NCBI GenBank assembly: GCA_049794535.1 | Contig: JBARCX010000250.1 | Location: forward strand, 1 to 13,000 | DNA: 13,000 nt | Direction of reading: 5' to 3' | DNA from: JBARCX01 sp049794535 | GTDB lineage: Bacteria; Pseudomonadota; Gammaproteobacteria; Xanthomonadales; Rhodanobacteraceae | Shown here: positions 1 through 7,772 of the stretch, in pieces | Layout: the number at the start of each line of letters is the position of its first letter | Numbering within the stretch: position 1 is the stretch's first letter | Notes under the pieces: generated by a model | What the model was told of the DNA's origin: nothing | The model's input: the letters and a program-made list of their open reading frames with translations, nothing else | Databases searched by the model: none | Translations under genes and position numbers: made by a program

Positions 1-317
1 ATGTGCTGCCGCCGTTCGTGGTGTTCAAAAGCGGTGCAATGAACGCGCAGCGACTCGATGAAACGGCGGCGGCCCTCGGTGAGCGCCTGGATGACGCCAT
101 GCACACCACGCCCATCGCCTACCGTAGCCAGAACCACGGTGACTACAACATTCCTGCACTGACGCTCAAAACGGGTTTGGGTTCGGGCCGTACCGGTTTC
201 GCGTTGCATCAGGACGACGGCATTGAAAGCGATATCGCCCCTGGAAACAACGCTGCGCGTCATCACATCACGGCAGCAAGCCCTACGGCATCAGATCTCA
301 TCGGAGTTCAGGCATGA
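1..317 (+). CDS. Flavodoxin-fold NAD(P)H-dependent oxidoreductase, C-terminal part (5' end outside window)
   Basis: This is the last 104 or so residues of a protein whose start lies before the window; the reading frame is open to the first base. The visible part runs from a LPPFVVFKSG strand, through a helix with AQRLDETAAALGERL, to a segment with PIAYRSQNHGDYNIPALTLK and a GRTGFALH stretch. From memory, this order resembles the C-terminal half of proteobacterial FMN-dependent NAD(P)H oxidoreductases of the flavodoxin_2 type, which reduce quinones or related small electrophiles in the cytoplasm. The nucleotide-binding N-terminus is not visible, so the assignment rests on the tail alone. Its stop codon overlaps the next start (ATGA, 314-317), so it is probably translationally coupled to the downstream hydrolase. 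The last 30 or so residues after GFALH look poorly conserved. Family membership is likely; the substrate is unknown. Confidence 0.6.
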   Translation, partial: VLPPFVVFKSGAMNAQRLDETAAALGERLDDAMHTTPIAYRSQNHGDYNIPALTLKTGLGSGRTGFALHQDDGIESDIAPGNNAARHHITAASPTASDLIGVQA

Positions 318-1477
318 ACGCAGTGGCGGTGGTCAGCAACACAGCCTTTTCGCAGGTGGATAGCGTTATCGACGAGGTGATCGAGCGGCAGGAGATCGTT
401 GGTGCTGTCGTCCTGATCTCCCAGCATGGACGCATCGTGCATCAGCGCGCTGCCGGCTGGTTGGATCGCGATGCGCAGCGACCGATGCGCTCGGACGCCA
501 TTTTTCGATTGTCCTCGCTGACCAAACCGATGGTTTCCGCCACGGCGCTGGCGCTGGTCGAACGCGGGTTGATTGATCTCGACGACACGCTGGAACGACG
601 GTTGCCCGAATTCAAGGTGCGCACCGAGAACGGCGAGCCGGCATCGATCACCTTGCGCCAATTGCTGACGCATACCGCTGGCTTCGATTACAGCTTTCTG
701 CAAAGTGAGGATGGTGCTTACCAGCGTGCGGGCGTATCGGATGGCATTGCCGAGCCAGGCCTCGCTATGGACGAGCAGTTGAAACGGCTGGCCGGTGTGC
801 CATTGAGTTATGCACCCGGTACCGCGTGGCGTTACTCGGTAGCCCTGGATGTACTGGGCGAAGTGCTGGCGCGTGCTGGCGGCGCGTCGTTGCCGGAACT
901 GGTGCGGCGCTACGTAACGGAACCATTGGGTATGCAGGACACGGGTTTTACCGTGCGCGATATCCAACGTTTGGCGGTGCCCTATGCCGATGGCATGCCG
1001 GCGCAGCCGATGACCGATCCGCAGGTGGTGCCGTTCGTCGAAGGTCTGGCTGGCATCCGTTTCTCGCCTTCGCGTGTTTTCGATAGCCATTCGTTCCCAT
1101 CCGGTGGGGCTGGCATGGTGGGCACCGCGCCCGACTTCATGCATTTTCTGCAGACAGTAACGAACGGTGGCGGAGCCATACTTACGACGGAATCGACGCG
1201 ATCGATGATGCATAACCAGATCGGTGATTTGCGTATCGATGTGGAGCCGACGCCTTCGTGGGGTTTCGGTTTCGGCGGAGCGGTTTTGCTCGATCAAGCA
1301 TTGGCGGGCGGTCCGCAGGCGAATGGCACATGGAAGTGGGGTGGCGTATATGGCCATCATTGGTTCGTCGATCCGTCCAAAGAACTGGTCGTGACCGTGC
1401 TGACCAATACGGGCATCGCCGGCATGATGGGCAACTTCGCCACCGCTTTACAGGAAGCGATCTACGCTGCGTTGTAA
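314..1477 (+). CDS. Serine hydrolase of the beta-lactamase/family VIII esterase fold (EstB-like)
   Basis: A 387-residue protein, the usual length for family VIII carboxylesterases, which share the fold of class C beta-lactamases and penicillin-binding proteins. The S-x-x-K nucleophile motif is seen as SLTK (Ser68, Lys71). The tyrosine motif is YSV (Tyr174) in WRYSVALDVLG. The third active-site element is the tryptophan-type WGG (residues 342-344) followed by VYGHHWFVDP, not the KTG of true beta-lactamases. YS(L/V) in place of YxN, and WGG in place of KTG, point to an EstB-type esterase rather than an antibiotic-destroying enzyme. No signal peptide is apparent, so it is probably cytoplasmic. 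The start is an ATG within the ATGA overlap with the upstream gene, with GGAG at 303-306 seven bases before it. The natural substrate cannot be read from the sequence; short-chain esters are typical for the family. A D-aminopeptidase-like or transesterase role is a less likely alternative. Confidence 0.88.
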   Translation: MNAVAVVSNTAFSQVDSVIDEVIERQEIVGAVVLISQHGRIVHQRAAGWLDRDAQRPMRSDAIFRLSSLTKPMVSATALALVERGLIDLDDTLERRLPEFKVRTENGEPASITLRQLLTHTAGFDYSFLQSEDGAYQRAGVSDGIAEPGLAMDEQLKRLAGVPLSYAPGTAWRYSVALDVLGEVLARAGGASLPELVRRYVTEPLGMQDTGFTVRDIQRLAVPYADGMPAQPMTDPQVVPFVEGLAGIRFSPSRVFDSHSFPSGGAGMVGTAPDFMHFLQTVTNGGGAILTTESTRSMMHNQIGDLRIDVEPTPSWGFGFGGAVLLDQALAGGPQANGTWKWGGVYGHHWFVDPSKELVVTVLTNTGIAGMMGNFATALQEAIYAAL

Positions 1478-1537
1478 CGTTTGGCAGGGTGAGGCGAGTC
1501 AGGCTTGGAGTTAAGATCCATTGTCTGCTCGCCTATC

Positions 1538-1541
1538 GGAG
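1538..1541 (+). promoter_or_regulatory. Ribosome binding site that fixes the start of the VOC gene
   Basis: GGAG lies five bases before the ATG at 1547. The same frame is open upstream to a TTG at 1505, which would add 14 residues unlike the family's N-terminus. The GGAG and the position of the conserved beta-strand favour 1547. Confidence 0.6.
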
Positions 1542-1546
1542 TACGT

Positions 1547-1972
1547 ATGAGCCACCCCCCGTTCAAGCTTCAGCAGATCGATCACATCGTGCTGCGCGCC
1601 ATCGACATCGACGCCATGCAGCGCTTCTATTGCGACGTGCTCGGTTGCCGCGAAGAGCGCCGCCAGGATGAGATCGGCCTGGTGCAATTACGCGCAGGCG
1701 CATCGCTGATCGACCTGGTCAGTCTCGACGGCAAGCTTGGCCGCATGGGTGGTGCGGCGCCCGGTGGGGAAGGGCACAACATGGATCATCTGTGCCTGAG
1801 CGTCGAGAACTACGATGAATCCGCCATCGTTGCGCATTTGAAAGCACACGGTGTGCGCCAGGGCGATATCGGCTCGCGCTACGGGGCACAGGGCGAAGGC
1901 CCATCGATCTATCTGTATGACCCACAGGGCAATATGGTTGAGCTGAAGGGGCCGCCGACGCAGCCACGCTGA
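1547..1972 (+). CDS. VOC-superfamily (glyoxalase/fosfomycin-resistance fold) protein
   Basis: A 141-residue single-domain protein with two beta-alpha-beta-beta-beta modules, typical of the vicinal oxygen chelate superfamily (glyoxalase I, FosA/FosX, extradiol dioxygenases, epimerases). The N-terminal module carries IDHIVLRAIDID with metal-ligand candidate His13, followed by MQRFYCDVLG. The second module begins with NMDHLCLSV (His81) and ends in YLYDPQGNMVELK (Glu132), the usual terminal metal ligand. Three of the four expected ligands are therefore clear; the fourth, near SLIDLV in module one, is not obvious. The protein is probably cytoplasmic and active as a dimer. It follows the esterase gene by about 70 bases in the same direction and may be co-transcribed with it. 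I cannot tell a glyoxalase from a thiol transferase or dioxygenase here; a FosX or YaeR-like member is possible. Confidence 0.85.
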   Translation: MSHPPFKLQQIDHIVLRAIDIDAMQRFYCDVLGCREERRQDEIGLVQLRAGASLIDLVSLDGKLGRMGGAAPGGEGHNMDHLCLSVENYDESAIVAHLKAHGVRQGDIGSRYGAQGEGPSIYLYDPQGNMVELKGPPTQPR

Positions 1973-2036
1973 GGACAGCACGGATCGCATGGATGGGTTG
2001 GATCGCATAGGCTACGGTGACTGTCACACCGCACAT

Positions 2037-2040
2037 GGAG
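2037..2040 (+). promoter_or_regulatory. Candidate ribosome binding site for the lipoprotein gene
   Basis: GGAG lies nine bases before the GTG at 2050. The alternative starts in frame, GTG at 2017 and ATG at 2035, have only a weak AGG or nothing well placed. The start at 2050 also gives the most normal lipoprotein signal peptide (short, basic n-region). Confidence 0.4.
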
Positions 2041-2049
2041 CTCGCCGTC

Positions 2050-2667
2050 GTGAATCACGCCTGGAACGTATGTCGAAAGCATGCACGCCTGATAGCCGGC
2101 GTGTTGTCGTTAGTCTTGGTCACACTGGCTTTCACCGGTTGCGACAAATCGGCTGAGAGTTCTTCGCCATCAACATCTCCGGTGGCAAGCAGTGCATCGG
2201 TGAAAACGCCGCCGTCGATTCCCGTATCAACCAGCGCACTGGCCGTGGCTGCGTCGAGCGATGTTGCCTCGGTGCAAGATGCGGCGGTGAATGCCGCGAT
2301 TGATCAGACCCAAGGCGACAACGCGCACGAGCGCTTCGAGCCGTTCATCCGGAGCTTCCAGAAGGCCGTTACCGAGGGTGACAAGGCAGCCGTGGCCGAT
2401 ATGGTGAGCTACCCCATCTCCGTGAATATCGGTGGCAAGAAAGCCATCGTCCGTAAGCCGGAGGAGTTCGTTCGTGACTACGAGCGAATCATGACGCCAG
2501 ACATTGTTGACGCAGTGAAACAGCAGAAGTACGCCGACCTCATGGCCAATTCGCAAGGCGTGATGTTCCACCGTGGCGAAATCTGGATCAGTGGCATCTG
2601 CAAAGACAATAGCTGCAAGAGCTATGACATTCGCATCATCACCATCCAGCAAGGTGCACCGAATTGA
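2050..2667 (+). CDS. Predicted lipoprotein with an NTF2-like domain, function unknown
   Basis: About 205 residues from the GTG chosen. The N-terminus has a basic stretch (CRKHAR), a hydrophobic core (LIAGVLSLVLVTLAF) and a lipobox-like FTGC, so it is probably lipidated and held in the envelope. A low-complexity Ser/Pro/Ala/Val linker of some 50 residues follows, then a compact domain that starts near HERFEPFIRSFQKAV, continues through EGDKAAVADMVSYPISVN and the GKKAIVRKPEEFVRDYERI helix, and ends with GVMFHRGEIWISGIC and YDIRIITI. This layout resembles secreted NTF2-like/SnoaL-type proteins that bind a small ligand without obvious catalysis. Two cysteines in ICKDNSCK could form a disulfide. 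It runs toward the MFS gene on the other strand with only 23 bases between them. No specific function can be assigned. The start is uncertain (2017, 2035 or 2050). Confidence 0.78.
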   Translation: MNHAWNVCRKHARLIAGVLSLVLVTLAFTGCDKSAESSSPSTSPVASSASVKTPPSIPVSTSALAVAASSDVASVQDAAVNAAIDQTQGDNAHERFEPFIRSFQKAVTEGDKAAVADMVSYPISVNIGGKKAIVRKPEEFVRDYERIMTPDIVDAVKQQKYADLMANSQGVMFHRGEIWISGICKDNSCKSYDIRIITIQQGAPN

Positions 2668-2690
2668 TGGACCCTGCTGGATGAGTTCTG

Positions 2691-4028
2691 TCAGTCGCGG
2701 TCTGCCAAGGCGCGATTGACTCTTAGCGCGATTAACGTCCATGCGGCGCCGGAAAGCAGGTAAACGCTCACGGCCACCAACCCGAATCGGGACGACAGGC
2801 CAAGCGCGACCAGTGGCGCGAATCCGGCGCCGAGCAGCCACGCGATGTCGGAGGTAAGCGCTGCGCCGGTGTAGCGGAATCGTGTTTCGAAATTCGAAGT
2901 GACGCTACCGGCCGCCTGACCGTAAGACAGGCCAAGCAGCGCGAACCCTATCAGGATGAATGCGTCTTGCGCTGCGCGGTTGCCACCCAGCAGCCAAGGG
3001 GCAAAGAGGCTGAAGATGCCGATCAGTGCGGCTAACGATCCGAGCGTGGTGCGTCGTCCGATACGGTCTGCGATGAAGCCGGATGTAATCGTGCCGAGAA
3101 TGCCGACGACGGCACCGATGATCTGTATGACCAGCACGTTGTCCACGGTTTGCGTTTTGCCCAACACGATCCATGACAGCGGGAAGACGGTGACCAGATG
3201 GAACAGCGCATAGCTTGCCAACGACGCGAAGGCGCCGAGGAAGATGTTGTAACCCTGTGCCCGGAACATCTCGATGATGCCGATGGGCTCCAGCTCACGC
3301 TCTTCCAATAGCTTGGTGTATTCCTCGGTCACGACGAGGCGCAAACGCGCAAACAACGCGACCACGTTGATCGCGAATGCAACGAAGAACGGGTAGCGCC
3401 ATCCCCAATCGATAAAGTCATCGTTGTTGAGTTCGGCGTGAAGGAACAAGAAGAGGGCACTGGCAATCAGGAAGCCAATCGGTGCACCTAGTTGCCCCAG
3501 CATGGCGTACCAGCCGCGGCGCCCCGCGGGTGCATTCAGCGCAAGCAATGATGGCAAGCCGTCCCAGGAGCCACCCAGCGCAAGGCCCTGGAGAATACGG
3601 AAAATAGTCAGCAGGACGATGGCGTGAATGCCGATGGTGTTGTAGCCCGGCAGAAACGCCATGCCCACCGTTGCGGTGCCAAGCAAGAAAAGTGCCGCGG
3701 TGAGCTTTGTGCTTCGACTCCAGCGCCGCTGCAGCCCCATGAACAGTGCGGTTCCTATCGGGCGCGCAATAAACGCCAGCGAAAAGATCACGAACGACAG
3801 CAGCATGCCATCCAGTCGACTTTCGAACGGGAAGAACACCGAAGGAAAGACCAGGACGCAGGCAATACCGAATACGAAGAAGTCGAAGTATTCGGAGGCT
3901 CGTCCAATCACGACACCGATGGCGATTTCGCCCGGTGCGACTTGTGCATGGTCCGCTGGCAGAGGACTGGCACCACCCGTCATGCTGCCGGGCGAAGATC
4001 CATGGTGATCATCAAAAGTGCTCGACAT
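2691..4028 (-). CDS. MFS transporter of the metabolite:H+ symporter type
   Basis: A 445-residue, 12-helix inner-membrane transporter from the ATG at 4028. Family marks are SEYFDFFVFG in the first helix, IARPIGTALF after helix two, GWRYPFF (209-215) in the second half of the N-domain, the loop 8-9 signature ADRIGRR (320-326), and FETRFRYTGAAL (380-391). This set is typical of the metabolite:H+ symporter (MHS) group, which takes up organic acids or betaines such as citrate, alpha-ketoglutarate, shikimate or proline/betaine. In the loop between helices two and three the usual GxxGDRxGRK motif is degenerate (MGLQRRWSRSTKL), while the 8-9 copy is intact. A start at the ATG at 4070 would add 14 residues; neither start has a strong ribosome binding site. 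The gene is divergent from cyoA and convergent with the lipoprotein gene. The substrate is not predictable. Confidence 0.88.
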   Translation of the reverse strand: MSSTFDDHHGSSPGSMTGGASPLPADHAQVAPGEIAIGVVIGRASEYFDFFVFGIACVLVFPSVFFPFESRLDGMLLSFVIFSLAFIARPIGTALFMGLQRRWSRSTKLTAALFLLGTATVGMAFLPGYNTIGIHAIVLLTIFRILQGLALGGSWDGLPSLLALNAPAGRRGWYAMLGQLGAPIGFLIASALFLFLHAELNNDDFIDWGWRYPFFVAFAINVVALFARLRLVVTEEYTKLLEERELEPIGIIEMFRAQGYNIFLGAFASLASYALFHLVTVFPLSWIVLGKTQTVDNVLVIQIIGAVVGILGTITSGFIADRIGRRTTLGSLAALIGIFSLFAPWLLGGNRAAQDAFILIGFALLGLSYGQAAGSVTSNFETRFRYTGAALTSDIAWLLGAGFAPLVALGLSSRFGLVAVSVYLLSGAAWTLIALRVNRALADRD

Positions 4029-4070
4029 CGTCTTTACTCGAGAAAGTGGAGGATGTGGCATGCACAGCAT

Positions 4071-4172
4071 CGCACTGCTGCGTCTCGATGGCTATAAGCA
4101 AATTATCCCTTCCGGTATCGCGTCGATTGGCGTACCTTTTTAGTTAATCCTCTCTGGGTTGCGTCGACGGTC
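4071..4172. promoter_or_regulatory. Divergent promoter region between the MFS gene and cyoA
   Basis: About 100 bases separate the divergent MFS and cyoA starts and must hold at least the cyo promoter. The stretch 4095-4160 is more AT-rich than its surroundings (AAATTATCC, CCTTTTTAGTTAATCC), but I could not place a convincing -35/-10 pair or a known operator. cyoA itself has two close ATGs (4173 and 4179) and no strong Shine-Dalgarno. Confidence 0.35.
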
Positions 4173-5138
4173 ATGTCCATGAAGGCTCTCCGCGGACTGC
4201 TAGTGCTGCTTACCGTTGTTTTACTGACGGGTTGTCATACCGTGCTGATGTCGCCTTCCGGCGATGTGGCGCTCCAACAGCGCAACCTGATCATCACGTC
4301 CCTGATACTGATGCTGATCATCATCGTGCCGGTGATCGTGCTGACGTTGCTGTTTGCCTGGCGCTACCGGGCATCCAATAAGGATGCCGCTTACGACCCG
4401 GAATGGAATCACTCCACCATGCTCGAGTTGTTGATCTGGTCGGCACCGCTGCTGATCATCATCGCGCTCGGTGCTCTGACCTGGGTTAGCGCGCATAAGC
4501 TCGATCCGTTCCGTCCGCTCGATCGTTTATCGGCGGGCCGCCCGGTGCCTGCCGACGTGAAGCCACTCACGGTTGACGTGGTGGCGCTCGATTGGAAGTG
4601 GCTGTTTATTTATCCCGAACAGGGCATTGCCACGGTGAACGAGTTGGCTGCGCCAGTGGATCGCCCCATCCAGTTCAAGATAACCGCCTCTACCGTGATG
4701 AACTCATTTTTCATCCCGGCCTTGGCCGGCCAGATCTACGCCATGCCCGGCATGGAAACCACGCTGCATGCCGTCATCAACAAGCCCGGTGAATTCGAAG
4801 GCTTTTCGGCAAACTACAGCGGCGCGGGTTTTTCGGGCATGCACTTCAAATTCCACGGCATGAGCGAAGACGGGTTCGCCCAATGGGTGCAGCAAGCAAA
4901 GGCAGGGGGCGCTTTGAATCGTGACGTGTACCTGCAACTGGCACAGCCCAGCGAGAACGATCCCGTACGTCGCTATTCGAGTGTGGAGCCTGGGCTTTAC
5001 GAGTCGATCGTCGATGGCTGCGTGCGCGGGAAACAAGCATGCGCGGAAGGAATGACGCCCCCCGACTCCGGTGCTGCAAGTGCACACGCCGCTAACAGTA
5101 CTGGCGGCATGGCTGCTATGCCCGCGGAGCAACCATGA
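4173..5138 (+). CDS. cyoA: Cytochrome bo3-type ubiquinol oxidase subunit II
   Basis: Subunit II of the heme-copper quinol oxidase, 321 residues. A lipoprotein signal with LLTGC (Cys21) is followed by two transmembrane helices (about 39-62 and 86-106) and a periplasmic cupredoxin domain with VVALDWKWLFIYPEQ. The CuA site of cytochrome c oxidases is lost. The motif CxxxCGxxHxxM becomes S212-x-x-x-S216-G-x-x-F220-x-x-M223, and the upstream ligand His is Asn177. This is the hallmark of quinol-oxidizing CyoA, which takes electrons from ubiquinol and not from cytochrome c. The C-terminal 40 or so residues are an Ala/Gly/Met-rich, probably disordered tail. It is first in the operon, and its stop overlaps the cyoB start (ATGATG, 5135-5140). 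Confidence 0.95.
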   Translation: MSMKALRGLLVLLTVVLLTGCHTVLMSPSGDVALQQRNLIITSLILMLIIIVPVIVLTLLFAWRYRASNKDAAYDPEWNHSTMLELLIWSAPLLIIIALGALTWVSAHKLDPFRPLDRLSAGRPVPADVKPLTVDVVALDWKWLFIYPEQGIATVNELAAPVDRPIQFKITASTVMNSFFIPALAGQIYAMPGMETTLHAVINKPGEFEGFSANYSGAGFSGMHFKFHGMSEDGFAQWVQQAKAGGALNRDVYLQLAQPSENDPVRRYSSVEPGLYESIVDGCVRGKQACAEGMTPPDSGAASAHAANSTGGMAAMPAEQP

Positions 5139-7141
5139 TGACTGCATCCCCCGATCTCACCAAGCTGGTTTTCGGCCGTCTCGGCTGGGATTCACTCCCC
5201 TTTCACGAACCGATCGTGCTTTGGACATTTATTGTCGTGATGCTCGGCGCGGCCACCTTACTTGGCGTGCTGACATATTTCCGTGTGTGGGGTTATCTCT
5301 GGCGTGAGTGGTTCACCAGCATCGATCACAAGAAAATCGGTGTCATGTACATCGTGCTCGGCCTGGTGATGCTGTTACGCGGTTTCTCCGACGCGATCAT
5401 GATGCGCCTGCAGCAGATGATCTCCTTCGGCGACAACGTGGGTTACCTGCCGCCGTACCACTACGACCAGATTTTTACGGCACACGGTGTGATCATGATT
5501 TTCTTCGTGGCCATGCCCCTGGTCACCGGCATCATGAACTTTGTGGTGCCGTTGCAGATCGGTGCGCGCGACGTCGCGTTTCCCTTCCTCAACAACTTCA
5601 GTTTCTGGATGACGGTCTCCGGCGCGGTGCTGGTGATGATGTCGCTGTTCATCGGTGAGTTTGCACGTACCGGTTGGTTAGCGTATCCGCCGCTTTCCGG
5701 CATCCTGCAAAGCCCGGATGCCGGAGTGGACTACTACATCTGGGCGCTGCAGATAGCCGGTGTCGGAACCTTGTTATCGGGCATCAATCTGATTGTCACG
5801 ATAGTGAAGATGCGCGCCCCCGGCATGCAGCTGATGAAGATGCCGATCTTCACCTGGACCGCACTCTGCACCAATGTTCTGATCGTTGCCGCATTCCCGG
5901 TACTGACGGCGGTGCTTGCGCTGCTAGTGCTGGATCGTTACGCGGGTACCAACTTCTTCACGACCGAGCTTGGCGGCAACGCCATGATGTACGTCAACCT
6001 GATCTGGATCTGGGGACACCCTGAGGTCTACATCCTGATCTTGCCGGCATTCGGCATCTTCTCCGAAGTGGTTTCCACGTTCAGTCGCAAGCGATTGTTT
6101 GGTTATGCGTCGATGGTGTATGCGACAGTGGTGATCACGGTACTGGCCTATCTCGTTTGGCTGCACCACTTCTTCACGATGGGTTCGGGCGCTAGCGTCA
6201 ATTCGTTCTTCGGCATCACCACGATGATCATCTCGATCCCCACCGGGGCGAAGATCTTCAACTGGCTATTCACCATGTACCGCGGCCGCATTGCGTTCGA
6301 AGTGCCGATGCTGTGGACGGTGGGCTTTATGGTGACGTTTGCGATTGGCGGCATGACCGGCGTGTTGCTTGCCGTACCGCCGGCAGACTTTGCCCTGCAC
6401 AACAGCCTGTTCCTGGTTGCGCACTTCCATAATGTGATTATCGGCGGTGTGTTGTTCGGGCTGTTTGCGGGCATCAATTATTGGTTCCCCAAGGCGTTCG
6501 GTTTCAAGCTCGATCCGTTCTGGGGCAAGTGCTCGTTCTGGTTCTGGTTGGTGGGTTTCTACTTCGCCTTCATGCCGCTGTACGTGCTTGGCTTGATGGG
6601 TGTGACGCGCCGCCTGAGTCACTTCGACGATCCGTCATTGCAGATCTGGTTCGAACTCGCAGCCTTCGGCGCCTTGCTGATCTTCCTGGGCATCCTGAGC
6701 ATGCTCATGCAGTTCTATGTCAGCTTCCGTCGGCGCGAATCGCTACGCGATGTTACCGGTGATCCGTGGGGTGGTCGCACCTTGGAGTGGTCCACGTCCT
6801 CGCCGCCACCGGCCTATAACTTTGCCTTCACGCCGCTGGTTTATGACGGTGACGCGTGGTGGCATATGAAGCAGCACAACTACCGTCGACCTCTGACAGG
6901 GTTCAAGCCGATCCACATGCCTAAGAACACCGGTGCGGGCATCATTCTCGCAGGCATCAACACGGTGTTTGGCTTCGCCATGATCTGGTACATGTGGCCG
7001 CTGGCCATATTGTCGTTCGTCACGATGCTGGTGGTGGCGATTGGCCATACCTTCAACTACAAGCGTGACTACTACATACCCGCCGAAGAAGTGACCCGAG
7101 TCGAAGGCCTACGTTCGGAGCTACTCGCCAATCATGTCTGA
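5135..7141 (+). CDS. cyoB: Cytochrome bo3-type ubiquinol oxidase subunit I (catalytic)
   Basis: The catalytic, proton-pumping subunit, 668 residues, close to the E. coli CyoB length. All key residues are visible at a constant offset of +11 from E. coli numbering. The low-spin heme ligands are His117 and His432, the high-spin heme ligand is His430 (LVAHFHN), and the CuB ligands are His295, His344 and His345. Tyr299 in GHPEVY is the cross-linked tyrosine. The D-channel has Asp146 and Glu297, and the K-channel has Lys373. The quinol site has Arg82, Asp86, His109 and Gln112 (LLRGFSD, PPYHYDQ), which supports ubiquinol as donor. The enzyme reduces O2 to water at the inner membrane. Both ends overlap neighbours (4 bases with cyoA, 8 bases with cyoC). 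Nothing is truncated. Whether the high-spin heme is O or A cannot be read from these ligands. Confidence 0.97.
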   Translation: MMTASPDLTKLVFGRLGWDSLPFHEPIVLWTFIVVMLGAATLLGVLTYFRVWGYLWREWFTSIDHKKIGVMYIVLGLVMLLRGFSDAIMMRLQQMISFGDNVGYLPPYHYDQIFTAHGVIMIFFVAMPLVTGIMNFVVPLQIGARDVAFPFLNNFSFWMTVSGAVLVMMSLFIGEFARTGWLAYPPLSGILQSPDAGVDYYIWALQIAGVGTLLSGINLIVTIVKMRAPGMQLMKMPIFTWTALCTNVLIVAAFPVLTAVLALLVLDRYAGTNFFTTELGGNAMMYVNLIWIWGHPEVYILILPAFGIFSEVVSTFSRKRLFGYASMVYATVVITVLAYLVWLHHFFTMGSGASVNSFFGITTMIISIPTGAKIFNWLFTMYRGRIAFEVPMLWTVGFMVTFAIGGMTGVLLAVPPADFALHNSLFLVAHFHNVIIGGVLFGLFAGINYWFPKAFGFKLDPFWGKCSFWFWLVGFYFAFMPLYVLGLMGVTRRLSHFDDPSLQIWFELAAFGALLIFLGILSMLMQFYVSFRRRESLRDVTGDPWGGRTLEWSTSSPPPAYNFAFTPLVYDGDAWWHMKQHNYRRPLTGFKPIHMPKNTGAGIILAGINTVFGFAMIWYMWPLAILSFVTMLVVAIGHTFNYKRDYYIPAEEVTRVEGLRSELLANHV

Positions 7142-7772
7142 AACAACACTCACCATGGCCGGCGGTGCCGGTGCGCCCGTAGAGCTTCACTTCCACGCGG
7201 CGGAAGAACACCACCCAGAGAACGGCACGCTGCTGGGTTTCTGGCTATATCTGATGAGCGACTGCCTCGTCTTTGCCTGCCTGTTCGCCACGTACGGCGT
7301 GCTCGGGCGGAGTTACGCGGGTGGCCCAACGGGTGCAGAGGTGCTTGAGCTGCCAGCGGTGGCGGTCAACACCACCTTGCTGCTGCTCTCATCGATCACC
7401 TACGGTTTTGCCGTGCTCGAGATGCAGCGTAATCGCCAGCGTGGAACGCTCATCTGGCTTGCCATTACCGGCCTGCTTGGTGCGGGTTTTATCGGTCTTG
7501 AGTTGCGCGAATTCTTGCATCTGATCGCCGAGGGGTATGGGCCACATCGCAGTGCTTTCCTGTCGTCGTTCTTTACCCTTGTCGGCACACATGGGTTGCA
7601 CGTGACGTTCGGCATCGTCTGGCTGATTACGCTGATGGTGCAGGTCACCAAGAAAGGTCTGATCCCCGAGAACAAACGCCGGTTGATGTGCCTCTCCATG
7701 TTCTGGCATTTCCTGGACGTGGTGTGGATCGGCGTATTTAGCTTTGTCTACCTGATGGGAGTGCTGCCATGA
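7134..7772 (+). CDS. cyoC: Cytochrome bo3-type ubiquinol oxidase subunit III
   Basis: A 212-residue inner-membrane protein with five predicted helices (about 32-56, 75-95, 105-124, 141-166 and 186-209), the topology of quinol-oxidase subunit III, which lacks the first two helices of the seven-helix cytochrome c oxidase form. Family marks are GFWLYLMSDC in the first helix, ELREF after the third, GTHGLHVTFG in the fourth and FWHFLDVVWI in the last. Subunit III carries no redox centre and stabilises subunit I and its proton pathway. Its N-terminal 30 residues contain four histidines close together (HFHAAEEHH). It overlaps cyoB by 8 bases and cyoD by 4. Confidence 0.95.
   Translation: MSETTLTMAGGAGAPVELHFHAAEEHHPENGTLLGFWLYLMSDCLVFACLFATYGVLGRSYAGGPTGAEVLELPAVAVNTTLLLLSSITYGFAVLEMQRNRQRGTLIWLAITGLLGAGFIGLELREFLHLIAEGYGPHRSAFLSSFFTLVGTHGLHVTFGIVWLITLMVQVTKKGLIPENKRRLMCLSMFWHFLDVVWIGVFSFVYLMGVLP

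Noticed and set aside
308..1360. Long open frame on the minus strand opposite the esterase gene
   Set aside because: It is antisense to a gene with clear catalytic motifs, its product is rich in His, Arg and Gln as expected of a shadow frame in GC-rich DNA, and it shows no recognisable domain.
314..1477. Antibiotic-resistance beta-lactamase
   Set aside because: The fold and SxxK are shared, but YSV replaces YxN, WGG replaces KTG and there is no signal peptide, which fits a family VIII esterase better.
2227..2841. Minus-strand open frame spanning the lipoprotein gene and the end of the MFS gene
   Set aside because: It overlaps two supported genes, shows no known domain and has no ribosome binding site; a by-product of codon bias.
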